Source: Rhea pennata
Taxonomy: Eukaryota > Chordata > Aves > Rheiformes > Rheidae
Reading direction: 5' to 3'
Length of the DNA stretch: 64,000 nt
Assembly (NCBI RefSeq): GCF_028389875.1
Contig: NC_084667.1
Location: forward strand, 60,800,570 to 60,864,569
Numbering within the stretch: the stretch's first letter is position 1; each line of letters opens with the position of its first letter. A model generated the notes under the pieces. It saw only the letters and a list, made by a program, of their open reading frames with translations, did not search any database and was not told the DNA's origin. A program made the translations under genes and the position numbers. Of the stretch, positions 12,766 through 25,870 are shown piece after piece.

Positions 12766-15700
12766 ATGTTTAATGAATCCTCCAACATGAAATTAAGTGT
12801 GAACAAACAAAAAAGCGTCAAAATGGTAATTATTTGGATACACTACATTTGCTTACAAGAGCTGAGATTACACTGATAATTCTGAAAAGAAATAACAGAT
12901 TAAGAAGAATGATTTTATTGCATGTTTTAGAAAATTATGCAAGTTTTGATCCTATTTGTAAGCAAGAGACTGACAAAATCCTCACTGCCTTTTCTGGCGG
13001 GCTGATCAAACCTTGCTGAAAGGGAGCAGTCTGGAGCTAAACCTGCAGCCTTTGCTCAGAAGAGTAATCTTTGTGCCTACAAGTAGCCCCACTTCCACCA
13101 TCAGCACAGAGGCTAGTGAGGACCAAATAAGTAAATAGAATTAGTATTTCTTCTGGTGATGTAAATCAGAACTGACTAAAGTCAGTTTCTGTGAACATGA
13201 CAAATTCTGTACAACACAAGTGGAATTTGGTCAGTGTAACACAGATGATGAAATTATTTCTAAGACCTCATTTTCCCCTTTCACCCTACTTTGAGAGGTC
13301 TTGTGTGTGTTGTATAACACTTGGACTAACTGTCATTTGGTCTTAGCCTGAACATAATTCCAGAAGCTTGTTATCTGATTTATTTAGGGTGCTTAGAGCA
13401 CCCATCAAAGTATAAAGTGTGGTGACAGCCAGGGTGTGACTTCAAAATAGCTGTCTTAATCTTATGCCTTGTCAACTAAAACCTGTGTGATGCTTAAGAC
13501 TTGTCAACATGTTCCTGGAACAAAACTCCCAACTATTAAAAATGCTGAGATTTTTTTGGCCACCAGGCAGAACAGGCCAGGAGGCAAAGTTTTAAGTAAA
13601 TAATCAGTTTAAAGGCATTTTTCCCATTCTAGGTCAAATTGCTGTCTGAAATTGATGGTAACACTGTAGATCTTGTGAAAAGCATAGAAAATGAAAAGTA
13701 AGCAACTTTATGGATAAGAAAACCTAAATGGATGTTTTCAGAGCCACCTGAGACATTTGCCGTTGGGTTGTTTACAGCGTTTATAACAGCAAAAGAGTAA
13801 AACTGGTGTCTGCACAGTTTTCTTATGTAGCATTTTGGGAGTTCACATTTATAGCTACAGCCTCTACAGCTCCCAGAACGGGTTTCTCTGCCTGGAGGTC
13901 TGAGCTCCTGGGGCCCAAGAATCGCCAGAGGGAGCGAGACATGCTGATAACGGTCGAGGGGAGTTGCTCTGCACTGCTGGCCATCTTTTTCTCCTTAATG
14001 CAGAGCATACAGGGCCTGGTGCTGTGAGTTTCAGAATGAGTGGCTGGACTTTAGATCTGGATACACCAAGTACCCCCAGATATTTCTTTCTTCATCTTCC
14101 ACATTAAAAAAAAAGGAGAGAGAGAGAGAGAGAGAAAGGAAAGAAAAAGGAAGAAAGGAAGTACAGAAAAAAGGGAAATAAAGCTGATTAACCACATTAG
14201 AACTATGAGGAAATACTATTCACTCACCATATGGATAAATGAGATTCACGCAGTTTAACTTAAGTAAATGAGGTTCAAATTAGAAGGCAAAAACAAAATT
14301 TGTTCAGAAACCACAAAATGTCCTTCTGTTTCTGACTTACATTTGCAGGCCTGTTTTTTTTTTTTTTTTTTTTTTTTTCTCTCCCTGAAATCATAAACTT
14401 CCTCATTATGGTAGTGCTGGGCTTGATTCCACAGTTAACATTGTGCTATGAATTTCCTTGTTTTGTTTTTGGCAGAAGTTTTATTGAACTCTCATTCTTT
14501 TTGTGCTAAAGTAAAAGTAATAATTTCAGATAGGATTTGGAGAAAAAAAAACAGGGTTTTGAAATGTTGGCATAGGAAAAATTGAAACTAAAAATCTTAA
14601 TCCTCCCATAAACCAACCTCTCTGTAGCTTGTGGTCCTTGCTTTAAGTGATGTATCTAAGTATATTGTTTTCCAGTAGCTGAAAGTAGAAACAATTTTCA
14701 ATGATTTACTCGCTTACCTGCAATAGGTAGCCATCCATTAGCTGGTGTATTGGTGATTTGGAGAGATCACTCAAGCTTGGTCAAGTGTTACCCTATTTGG
14801 CTTCTGTTCTAGCTCCCGATCTTAGAGGCAATTTTGATGCTTAGTCTTGTTGTCCTCGTGGCTGTTAATTTTATGGAACAAGATGTCACAGTTGATCCTG
14901 AGGGAGAAGAAACAGTTGTCAGCATTTATCAAAAGGTGGAGGAGGAGCAAGACTTGCACGAGGATCACCTGGGAAAGAGAATAACTGAAGAGGACTCTAC
15001 CAACAGATCCAATGATTCTTGCAGGTAAACTGAGCCTGAAGGTTCACAGAGAAGTAATCATCTGGTAGAGAAACAGCTGAAGTACTACTAATTTGGGAAG
15101 AGTGGGCAAGTAGTTGGGTCATTGGGTCATTGGTAGCTGCTTAGTATGACAGGTGGTAGGGACAGTAACACAGCTCCACTGCTGCTGTGGCACCTGCACA
15201 TTCAGTCCAGCTCTGCAGCTGCTCCATCACCTCCAACTGTTCTCCCTTCTGTGGCAGTGGTTGGGAGGGCAGCAGGGCAAGCATCAGGCAAAGCAGCACT
15301 CTGTTGAGCTCACCCTCTTTAAAAGGCTGGAGGGGGCAGTGCGTGTTTGTCCGTGGGAGAGGGGGGAGGGGGTACCAAAGTAACAATCAGCCTCAGGAAG
15401 GAATTTTTGTCCTCGTTCCTATGATGGGAAAATTCAAAGTTCAGAATGGTTATTTAGAAGCCATTTTGCTGGATTCGACGGGAAAATGTATATATATACT
15501 TGACTATAGAAAACAGAGATAGAGAAAAATCTCAGCTTGTTTGCTCCTGGAGTTGACTTTCAAAATATCTTCCTGTATGACATGACAGAGTGCTCGGTTT
15601 CCTGCAAGGTGTGTCTTTGTGCCACCGTTGTTTGTTTCATGGTGTGCAATTGCCATTGCAGCTTTGAACTTGTGGAAAGTGTTCCTTATGACCTACCTTT

Positions 15701-18700
15701 TGAGATAAATAGCACGGCTGCCAAACCCTTGTACAGAGCCTGGATGAGTCTCCTTGATATAGCCCAGGAAAAAATTCACATAGCTTCTTACTACTGGTCT
15801 CTTACTGGGAGAGATATCAATGTCAACGATTCCTCTTCAAAACAGGTAGGAGAAAATCAACAACAAGCACATCTGTGGTTGTATGTCCTATGTACGTAAG
15901 GCAGATGGCAGACTGACTGTGTGGTCTGTCTCCCAGCAATGTCATTCGACTCCTTCCTGTAAACCCAGAAAGGTATTCCATGCTGGTCTAAAGCAAGACG
16001 ACAATTTTTCTCTTCTAGCTTTCATCTTAGACTTATCTGTGTTCTGTCCATGTCTCTGAATATTTCTATCCTGTGTTTTAAAAGCAACCAAGAGGTCAGT
16101 CTCAAAACCACGCTTGCCTGCCTTGCAGATGGTGAATCTTTGGTAGGGACAGCTGGTGGCATGGCTGAAGAGGCTACATAAATGCTATATATGCAAGTGA
16201 GCACACCAGTCCACCTGGGCTATCTGAAAGAGTGAGGCTTGGGCTTTTGGCTACCTCAGAGACTTCTTTTTCCCTGTGTACAGGCATAGCGTCTGTGTTG
16301 TCCCGTTTGATGGGTGTCTTTGAAGCATGCTGTCGGACGGTAGCTGAGGATGTCTGTTCTTCTTTGCAGGGTTCTCCTCTGGGGCACCCTCTGCGACTAG
16401 GCTTCCTGCAAGGCCTCTCTGCCTCTGTCTCCAATAATAAATAACACAGGCCAGGGCACAGGCTCCGCCACTGGCCTGCCACCATCCATCACGCTTAATT
16501 GCTAGTATGTTCCTTGGTGTAGTTTTGGCCATGTGACAGCTAGCTATCTCCCAGGAGATCCTGGGCAGGGCCTGGAGCACATCAGAGGCAGAATGGACAA
16601 GGCCACTTTGTTCTGAGCAGGTAGAGAGTTTAACCATCCATCAGGAATCGTGCTGTTTGCCTGCTGGGCGAGAGACCAGATACCGACCTGTTTGTTACTA
16701 TGGACATAGCCTCTGTCTGCCTCCTGAGCCCTCTTCCTCATCATCCTTACGGACTCTCTCTGACTGCTCTCCCTATTTTCCTCACCAAGTGCACGCAGGG
16801 TTGAAAGTTTACTCATTTCCTCCACATGAGGAGAAGCAAAAGAGACAGATGTACAGCCGAGGCCATCCCTTTTAAAGGGACAGCTCAGTCTAGGACGTTC
16901 ACTTTTATCCTCAGAGAGAAATGACACAGAATATTTTTTGAGCATCAGCATCCAACAGTGGATCTTCGTTGGGGGATTCATATTTGAGGTCTGGAATGCT
17001 TGTGATTGTACTTTGAAATCTTATACCTAATAGCATTCAATAGCAGAAAATAAAATTTGTGTCATACGTTGGGTCAGAATCTTTTTTCCTCCAGTTGAAG
17101 CACTCCTGAAATAGGTGACATTTCTGACCATCCTTGTGTTTGTTTTCTTTTAATGAAACATCCAGTAAAACCACACTTGCACGTATCGTAAAAAAATGTA
17201 CTATGACAAAATACAATAAATAACAAGTTAGAGCAAACAATATAAACAAACAATAAATAACAAAAATATCATGCAGGGTGAAGATATCCTGAAGAGGTTT
17301 GAAAGATTGCTTACAGAGAACGTCTCTGTGTATGTTGCAACAAGTATGCCAACTTTGGCTACAAATTCAACTGACCTTGACGTTTTAGTGGGAAAAGGTA
17401 ATTATCTCACTTCAATGATATCTTCAAGCATTTCAATATTGCAAAAAGACTGAGAGAAATTGGCCTCTGAGGTCTGCTCTGGCACGGTGCTTAAAATGCT
17501 CTGAACTTCAAGTCATACTGTTCACAGGATGAGCATTGTGTATACACTAGGTCACAATTTTTGTGTATGTGGTTATGTCCTTAAGGATTTTTTCTGAAAG
17601 TTCAAGTTTTGTGTATTTTTGCAAATTATTATACTCCCAGAAATCAGTGCTTGTGAACTTTGGTAGATATTACCGGCTACAAGTAGCAGATATCCAGACA
17701 TCTTCTGACTGTGAGATGAGTAGTATAGATTAACATCTCCATATTGTATCTGAACCATTTTTCCCCCTTTCCTATCTTTCCTTAGGGGCTCATGTTAGAA
17801 AGATCAATTTTGGACATTTGACAAGAGGTGTGTTGCACAGCAAATTCTGGATTATAGACATGAAACACTTATATATGGGTAGTGCAAACATGGACTGGAG
17901 ATCTTTATCTCAGGTAAGGTCTGTTGCAGCATATTCAACCATTTAAACACTTTCCTATCTTTCCTTCTCCTCCCCCAAAAATGCTCATACCCAAGCACAT
18001 AAGAGATGAAATACAGATGACAGATCTGAGAACAATGCATAAAATGCATTCATCATGCAAAGTCATAATGTGAAATATTGACTGAGGCAAAGAAGCCCCA
18101 GAAGGTGGAGGTGGATCTTTCTTGGGCTATGACATACTTTGCTTTCTCTGCAGGTGAAAGAGGTCGGTGCTGTGATATACAACTGCAGCTGCTTAGCTAA
18201 AGATCTCTGGAAAACATTTAGTACTTACTGGGATCTTGGACATGTTAATGCCACCATCCCATTCCCCTGGCCTCTTAATTATTCTACCAACATTAATAAG
18301 TATCATCCTCTGGAAGTAGAGGTTAACGGAACCTTGACAAAAGCCTATTTTTCTGTAAGTATGTTTTAAAAAAAAGATTGACTGTAAAATATGCTTAATC
18401 CCTAACCAGAAAAGTTTCTTTAGTGCTTCTCAGTTACTTGTGCTCCAGTTAGGTAATAATTCATTCAAAAAGTTTCTCTGAAACTACCCACAGAGTATGG
18501 TAGGGTTTAACTCAGCTTGCTTCTGTGTGAGCCAGGATCATGTTGGCAGAGCCAGGTTTTGACTACCAGGTCACATGGCAAGGACAGAATGTGGAAATCC
18601 TTTAATCATATGTGGGCTCAACATTTCGGTGAGCATCTGACCCATCAGGGCATGGAATGCGTGAGAAGATAGTGCTCCACCTGAAATGCATCGTGCTGTT

Positions 18701-21700
18701 ATAATGAAGACTGAACAGAATTGAATAGAAATGAATCGGACTCTGTCAAAAGAAAGACGAAATCATTGACCTGCGTGTTTTCTTCTTTATAGGCTTCTCC
18801 TCATACGTTTTGTCCAAAAGGTCGCACCTATGACCTCTTTTCTATTATCAGTATTATCAGTGAGGCAAAGAAATTTGTCTATGTTTCTGTTATGGAATAT
18901 TTCCCTACCAGCCGTTTCATTCATCCACAAAGGTATGATTTTAAACCTGATCAAATTAGTTGGCTTCATCAGCAGCTTTTGTAGCAGCTTGGGCTATTTA
19001 CAGGAAAAATGTCACCCTTCTGAAATGAAAATATTAAATTTTCATGAGTGAACTGAGGCTTAGCTCCTCCATCCCAACTGTCTTGTAGGCCGTTTGAATA
19101 CTGATGGTGCAGCATGAGTGGTATACAATACTGCCCTTCTGCTTTGCTAGCATTTTAGAAGCAACCTCCCGTGCACTTCATACAGCAAGAAATAACTGCA
19201 AAGTGCCAGACTATGGACAATCAGGTCCAACTCTATTCAAGGTACAACATCCCAATTTTATAAATACAGAAAGAGAGGAGCAGGAAGAGCAGAAATATAT
19301 CTGAGATAAGACTTTCCAGAGAAAATATTGCTCTGTTTCTCTCTTCTGGTCCTCTTTCGTCCTTTCTGTTCTTCACCTCTGAAGATTCTTGAGCTCTGGC
19401 TCTGCTGTCTGCTCTTTTATATGTTTGGCACACGATTTAGAGGCTGACACTTAACTCTGTCCTTGCTGACCTCTGTCGTGGTAGCTGAAACAGTCCCTAA
19501 AAGCTGCTTCTGGTCTTTGATTTTTCTCTTTTATAATTCCATCTAAAGACATCCAAGTTCCTCAAGCATGCTGGACACATGCAGCAGCAGTTTTCAAGGA
19601 GAGGAAGGTGGTGGTGACCTGGAACAATCAAACTGTGCATACTGGACCACTATCAGGGTCTCCGTGGGCTACTAAGATCACTGCAGAATTATGCAGACTC
19701 TGCACATCAGCTTAGATCTGAGTAACAGGGAAAGTTAGTGAATCATGGGGCAACCACAAAGACTACAAATCCTCTTAGATATGCTTGAATTAGGGTGTTT
19801 ACATGCAACCAAGTGCTCTGAGCATTACGTGCTTATAACACTCCTGGGTTTTCAAATATCTAAATAATCCGGCTGAGAACAAAGTTCAAGCAAAATACAC
19901 ACAGTTATGTATACAATGTGGCTTGTAAAGAATAAGGTGAGCTCTAGGTTACTTTTTACCACAACTATATGATTCATCTTGTCCTCTGGAATGACGTGTA
20001 AAGCCCGTGTTGTTCAGCTGTGCATATGCAGCAGTGTGTGTTAGCACAAAGTCTGCAGGATGATAGATAGATGCTGGTAATTCCACTGTCCTTGAAACAA
20101 AATCTCAAAGACTAGCTTCCACTTGAAGGATATTTTTGTAAACCAAATGGCTTAGAGGATTTTCTGTTTCTGTTGTAAGTTTGAATCTCTGCATTTCTCA
20201 TCTCCCGCTTTTTGACTAGGAATAGGTTCACAGAAAGTCTCCTTTTCCCCTTAGGAATGAGTGTGTTAATACTCCTCATTCTTCATCTTAAGCCTTAATC
20301 CACCATTTGTGACATCTAGGGCCTGATCTGATGCAAAGGAGAATTTGAAAGGCCTAGGGAAGGCGCACTGGGCCTCAGGCTATCTCCACAGCAACCAGCT
20401 GCAGCGTAATGAATTGAGGCTGATTAGTTCAGGTTAGGTTCTTCTAGCAGCTGAGGCAGCAGGAACAAAGCTTCTGTTTTAATGCCTGAGTGTTAATCAA
20501 CTAGAAAGCGATATATTAAAAAAATGGATACTGTTCAGAAAGGGTATTTCTAAATAGCATGTTTTTCCAAGTTTTTCATGATCTGCAAGAAAGTTGCAGA
20601 TAGCCTGAGTCTGAAAGCACATGGCTGGTCTGTTGATTGCGGTTGGACTATATGTGAGGAAGGATTATAGGACTCAGGCCTTTGTATATACATAAGATTA
20701 AAGGGAATAAGTTAGAGAAATGAATTCCTCATTGCTCCTGGGACTGGGAGCAAGTGCTGGACTTCTCTCTGCGTGAGTCCTCCAAGCTGTAATAAATACA
20801 TTTGTCTTCCTCTGTTCAGTGCTTTAATATCTACAAAACCAAAGTGTTACACAGGCTTTTGAAGCTATTAGTCCTGGGCCTTACACTGCCCAGTCATTAG
20901 GGTTGAGTAATTAGGTGGAGGATGTTAAAAATTTTTGCCTATGTCATTGCCAACACAGGTGCCAGAAAAATTGACAGGCCTTATGCTCAGAGAGCGAGAG
21001 CACAGCTGTGTTGGTAACCTCGGGGGCACACTGCGTGCTAAATACAGCAAGGGTGATGGGGAGGAAAGGAGCCTTTCTGCCCTGGCTGATGGCCCAGGAC
21101 CATCATGGAGGCTAGAAACGGTCTCCAGGTGCCTGAATGGCCATATTCTGCAAAATGGCTCTTAGGCTTTCCTCCAGGCTCCGCGCTGTCCTCTGCTTTG
21201 GGCCATATGATCCAGCTTTCCATTAGAATTGCTATTACTATTTTTAGTTCCCTAAGAAAATGAGGTTGATAGCCTCACACTGTGCGTGTGTATGTAGATG
21301 CTTTCTTCTGCCTGAGATCACTTTACCAAGCTTTAAACTTTTTGATCAATTTCAACCAAATTTGACAGAGAGCGGGAGGTCTCAAAACATACTGGGAAAA
21401 GAAGATAGAAGTGAGAAACCCTATTTGTACCCCCAATGAAGGTATGAGTTCTCTTTTTAAAGACATCAGAGAACCTACTTGTACGTGGTATCGCTTGTAT
21501 TCTCTGTTGGAGTTTTCTAGTGAACCTACTACAGACAGACCCATCTCTCCACCCGCTTTCTTTTCTCTAGATACTGGCCAGTCATTGACAACGCTCTGAG
21601 ACGTGTGGCATTCAACTACAAGGTACAAATCCGACTTCTGGTCAGCTGCTGGGCCTACACTGACCCAGCCATGCTCCACTACCTGACATCGCTGCGTGCT

Positions 21701-24382
21701 CTCAACAACCCAAGTATCAACGTCAGTGTCAATGTGGTAAGACAAAGAAGCCAATTTTGAGGAGACAGCCTGAGGATTTGGGCCCATATACTGATTTTGT
21801 TGTCTAAACTGTCAATTACATATGCAAGTAGAAGGTTTTGGTGGAGTGGACTGTTTTCACTGTCAGTCTGATAGTCTCAGACTCTTGAGAAAATCAGGTC
21901 CAAGAGATAACCTTGAGGAAGCAGCTATTGCAAGGGATATTAAGGCATGTGCTTGCTGTAGCACTTGTGACAATAGCAAGGTAGTAGCTGTCACTGAGCA
22001 CCAAGTCAGTAACAGCAACAGTATATATGGCAACTTACTGCTCTTATTAACCTTTTCATGTATGAACTATCTTAGATGGGTATAATTACTAATGCATTTT
22101 TACAAATGTATTACAAAAAGCTCTACTACCTGTCTCTACAAATTGACTTGTTTGTCAACACTAAGTCTTACATAGATGCCATAGGCTAGACTGGGATCCA
22201 CAGGAAAGGGAGGAGATAGTTAAGCTCCCAACACAATGTTGATAGCAGGGCAGAGAGGAGTAACAGAAGTGCGATGATTTTTTTTCACATAAAAGGAACA
22301 GAAATTTTAGATTTTAGTAAGAGTTGACACAAAAAGTGAGACATTATTGTCTGCAGTGCCATTTGTGCCTGTGATCAGTCCATTCTAGCACAAAACAGCA
22401 GCAGCAATCAGTGGTAAATGCAGATCTATTAAACAGCTGCCTAAAACTGCATTTAATTGCCTGCCCCGTAATGGTAATAGCTGTGTCACTAATGGAAGAT
22501 TGTGAAGCAACTGTTGTCGTTATCTGGTCTCAAGTGCTTATCCAATTTTATGTCTAGTGGAAGTTCTATTTGTTAGTTTTCTTGGATAATAGCAAAATCT
22601 CTTTTATGGTGCATTTAATATCTGTGGAATATTCTCTTCCCTTCTTTCTGTACTATTCTGTTCTTTAAAAATATGGAAAATCCACTTTGTCTAATTATTC
22701 GGTCTGTTCCTCACTTGGGTATTTCTATATGTCTTTCTAATTTCTCTCCATTTAGAAACTCTTCATTGTTCCAGTTCTGAATCACACAAACATTCCTTAT
22801 GGGAGAGTGAATCACAACAAATACATGGTCACTGATAAAGTAGCCTATATTGGTATGTATTCTGTCATTCCAAACAGTTACAGTATCTTCAGATATATAC
22901 TCCTGGGACTGAGATAGGATAGGGTGCAAAAAAATGTAATTTTGCTAGGTGGAATAGATAAATATATCCAAGTATATGGCTTTATGACAATGTCTGCCCT
23001 GGATGAAGTAGAGATGTGAAGGAGAAAAAATAATGTAGGTCAAGTTCAGCAAGAGATTATTTCATATGATTGTGAAACATTAAGAGTGGAGTGTGACAAC
23101 TCCTGAGCACACAATCTGTGACAAGCACAGTAGGAATTTCACAGGCTATGCTCAGAGCGATGCAGTGACAGCTAGTGCTCTAGTGTGTAACATTATCATG
23201 TTTCAGTAAAAAGAAATTGCTTGGAGGAATTAATTCCACGCACTATTTGTTGAACAGAATTCTAGGAATGGAAATGAAGAAAACAAAATTATCAATTGCT
23301 ACTCAATTCCTGACAGTCATGAGGGTGGATTATTTCTCAATCTCATTTTAGGATCCCTTAAAAAAGGAGCGTAAAAGGGGTCTGTCATTTCAGTTAGCTC
23401 ATTCTCCAAGCAATGCAAAGCAGCAAAAAGCCAGATCTCCCAGTGAGGTGAGGAATGGCACCTCAAATTGACTTCAATAAAATCTATCTCTTATTAAGTT
23501 GCCTTCTGAAGATAGATATGCAGAAGATTTTACTGCCTAAGGCAAGCACTAGGAGAAATACTAAGTCCTAAAATGTTCATTTTTGCACAGTATTTGATGT
23601 GCTTAATGGTGGTGACTTTAGAGAGAGCCTCATACAATATTTATAGCTGAATTCTCACCTTTGCCAGGCAAAACTAGTTAAAAGCAGGTATTGCACATTT
23701 AACTCAGAACAGTTACTGAGGATTTATTCATCTGCTCTGGAGCTCATTTTCTGTTACGTTTGAGATTATCTTACTGCTAGCATATTGGCCCATAGAAAAA
23801 GAGAGTATTAAGTACATTAGGGTTTGTTTTTCTAATGCGGAAGACCATATCAAACACTGGCTTTTTCCCCTCTTAATATCCAAATGGTGCACTTTTTTCC
23901 CCAAATTTATAATGAGTAGATTCATTCATCTCTGCCACAGGCCTGAAGGAATCAGACTTATGAAGCTTCAGGGTAACAGTTAATACTGACTTTCTAAAGT
24001 TGAGGTCTGAAATAAGAAAGAGGTGACCTGATTTTTGCTGCTCCATTGGCCCCAATGAGATTTGCCATTGAACAGCAAATCAGTAGACTCAGGCAATGTG
24101 TACTTAACAAGTATGAAGATCAAACAAAACGCTGAAAAATGAATGTTTTCTAATTAGCTACTTCTCCATTGCATAGGGACTTCCAATTGGTCAGAAGATT
24201 ACTTCATTAACACAGCTGGTGTGGGATTAATTATCAAACAGAATTCAACCAACCTGCAAAGACAACTGCCTATCCAGGAACAACTGAAAAAGCTTTTTGA
24301 GCGAGACTGGAATTCCAAATATTCTGTGAATTTGGAAGATGTGCATGGGCAGAAAGACTGTAACTGGAGAGGTAGATCATGA
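12766..24382 (+). CDS. PLD4: PLD4, phospholipase D family member 4 (endolysosomal 5' exonuclease), 10 coding exons
   Basis: Exons: 12766-12825, 14813-15024, 15662-15845, 17277-17397, 17786-17913, 18154-18354, 18793-18932, 21571-21736, 22756-22852 and 24177-24382. All introns are GT-AG and all phases agree. The total is 1,515 nt, or 504 residues plus TGA, against about 506 in human PLD4. Order: short Lys-rich cytosolic tail (residues 1-20), signal-anchor segment [19 protein letters not shown], acidic stem, then a luminal domain with [17 protein letters not shown] and [10 protein letters not shown] blocks. The catalytic HxKxxxxD motifs are HSKFWIID (exon 5) and HNKYMVTD (exon 9), both intact, and [10 protein letters not shown] follows the second. 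More than ten N-glycosylation sequons are present. PLD3/PLD4 are type II membrane proteins that degrade single-stranded nucleic acid 5' to 3' in endolysosomes and so restrain TLR7/TLR9 signalling. The paralogue is called PLD4 from position between CEP170B and AHNAK2. The start is the least certain part: in-frame ATGs lie at 12766 and 12787, and the exon itself begins at 12736 in the same open frame. Confidence 0.93.
14116..14135 (+). repeat. (GA)10 microsatellite in PLD4 intron 1
   Basis: Ten uninterrupted GA units, followed by a purine-only (A/G) stretch to about 14161. It lies within the intron before the transmembrane exon of PLD4. Confidence 0.85.
14354..14378 (+). repeat. Poly-T run (25 T) in PLD4 intron 1
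   Basis: An uninterrupted run of 25 T followed by CTCTCCC. No retroelement body was recognised beside it. Confidence 0.85.
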
Positions 24383-24771
24383 TGTGAGTTAAAATGTAAA
24401 TTTAAAATAGAAACAAAATGATATTTAAATCTTGTTCCCTGTGAACTTTATGTCTTTGTCAGGGAAATCGCTTCCTCATAGTATCCAAATTGTTTGCTGA
24501 TGTGAGAACTTCTCGTAGTTGAGTCTACCCGCATAATCACAAGTCAGTGTGAGATATTTTCTTTGCTGTATATGATTACCCCATCTCAGAGTTAATGTAA
24601 TGTATACGTAATTATATGACAAGCTATCTGATATCAAAGCGGACATGGAAGAAATAACATGTATTACAGAAACAGAACATTATTGCTGTGTTGTGCTATC
24701 TAAGGAAGCTTATATTTCAACATTAATGTTCTGCTAAGAGTGTTTGCTTACATTTGTTTAAGCATTTCTTA

Positions 24772-24777
24772 AATAAA
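24772..24777 (+). promoter_or_regulatory. PLD4: Poly(A) signal AATAAA of PLD4
   Basis: This is the first canonical AATAAA after the PLD4 stop, giving a 3' UTR of about 0.4 kb. An AT-rich hairpin follows immediately. The next + strand features are unrelated. Confidence 0.6.
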
Positions 24778-24797
24778 AAACTATAGCTATAAGATTT

Positions 24798-24890
24798 GAG
24801 ACATATAAACTATATGTCTCATACATATATATGTATATACTCATATATGTATATATACTCATATAGTACTATGTCCTATAGTACTAAGGA
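24798..24890 (+). repeat. Perfect 10-bp hairpin and TA-rich repeats just past the PLD4 poly(A) signal
   Basis: GAGACATATA (24798-24807), a 3-nt spacer, then its exact reverse complement TATATGTCTC (24811-24820). This is followed by alternating TA/CA-rich sequence. Two copies of TATAGTACT (24862-24870 and 24877-24885) each contain the palindrome AGTACT. Confidence 0.75.
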
Positions 24891-24989
24891 CATATTTTAA
24901 AAGCGTTTCAGCATTAAAGATACAGGGAAGAACCCGTGTTTAATTGTCTGGAGGCCAGTTGCTCATCAGAGTTAAATCTTGATGCCATC

Positions 24990-25870
24990 TCCCAGCTTGG
25001 TCACTCCCGATCCCTTCGCACGCCGGAGCGCTGGGATACGCCTGGGCGCGAGGGTCCAGTAGCTAACGGGAGGGAGGGGCGGAGGGACGAGGGGGCAAAG
25101 CTGCCGTGGCTGCTAGCGTGGTCACGGCGCTTTGCAACCTGCTTGCTGCTCTTTGGGGCTGTCCTGCTGCTGGCCCTGACAGATGTGAGCCAGCTGTTGT
25201 CCACGTTGGGACACCGGGCTGCTGTCTGACCCTGCTGACCTGGTCCTGGTGTCCTTACATCCTTCGCTGCCCCTGGGAAGTGGGCTCTGCCCTCGGGGCC
25301 TCTCCCCACGGCGGTCGTGCGCACCCACCAGCAGCTCTGCCGAGGGCCCCTTCGGCGGAGCGTGGCGTTGGGGAGTAACGTGGGGCCGAGCGGCGTGTGG
25401 CCGGGAAGCAGGGGAGCGCGGGGGTCCCCGCAGAGGTGCCCGATGCCTGGGCCTGGGCTGGTGGCACAGCTCCCGTGGCGTTCTGGTTCAACACGTCGGC
25501 GCCGCCAGCCACGGTGGGTGTCGTCGGTAGCTCCTGCCGGGACCCCTCGCCAGCCCCGAAAGGCACCTGGCAGCTCGGGGTCTCACGCCGCCGTCCCATC
25601 AGTGCCCCCGTTCAGGTACGTTTCACAGCTGTCCTCAAACGCACCGGTAAAACATGCTGCTGATCTCCAACACCACGCGTTAGCTGCGGTGCTGACAGCC
25701 CAGAGGTCCAAGGCCATCTCACGGCCACCCTCCAGAGGATGCAGCTGGTTTTCTGGTGCTGTTGATTCCCTATCCTGTGCGGAGAATTACAATGTGACTT
25801 GCTGCCATGGTGCTTTCTGTGCGCTGATCTGCAGCATTGCGACCCCCCGCACGAGTAAGACTGCTCCCCC
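24990..25870. other. Isolated GC/CpG-rich island of unknown identity between PLD4 and AHNAK2
   Basis: Base composition changes sharply from AT-rich flanks to a CpG-dense block of about 0.9 kb. Several overlapping frames stay open, as expected from GC-rich sequence. One + frame ending at 25229 contains a basic-then-hydrophobic stretch, RRFATCLLLFGAVLLLALTD, resembling a signal anchor, and CAG/GTACGT near 25616 resembles a splice donor. I could not tie any frame to a known family. Possibilities are a CpG-island promoter, an exon of an unrecognised gene, or a decayed gene copy. The sequence does not decide between them. Confidence 0.4.
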
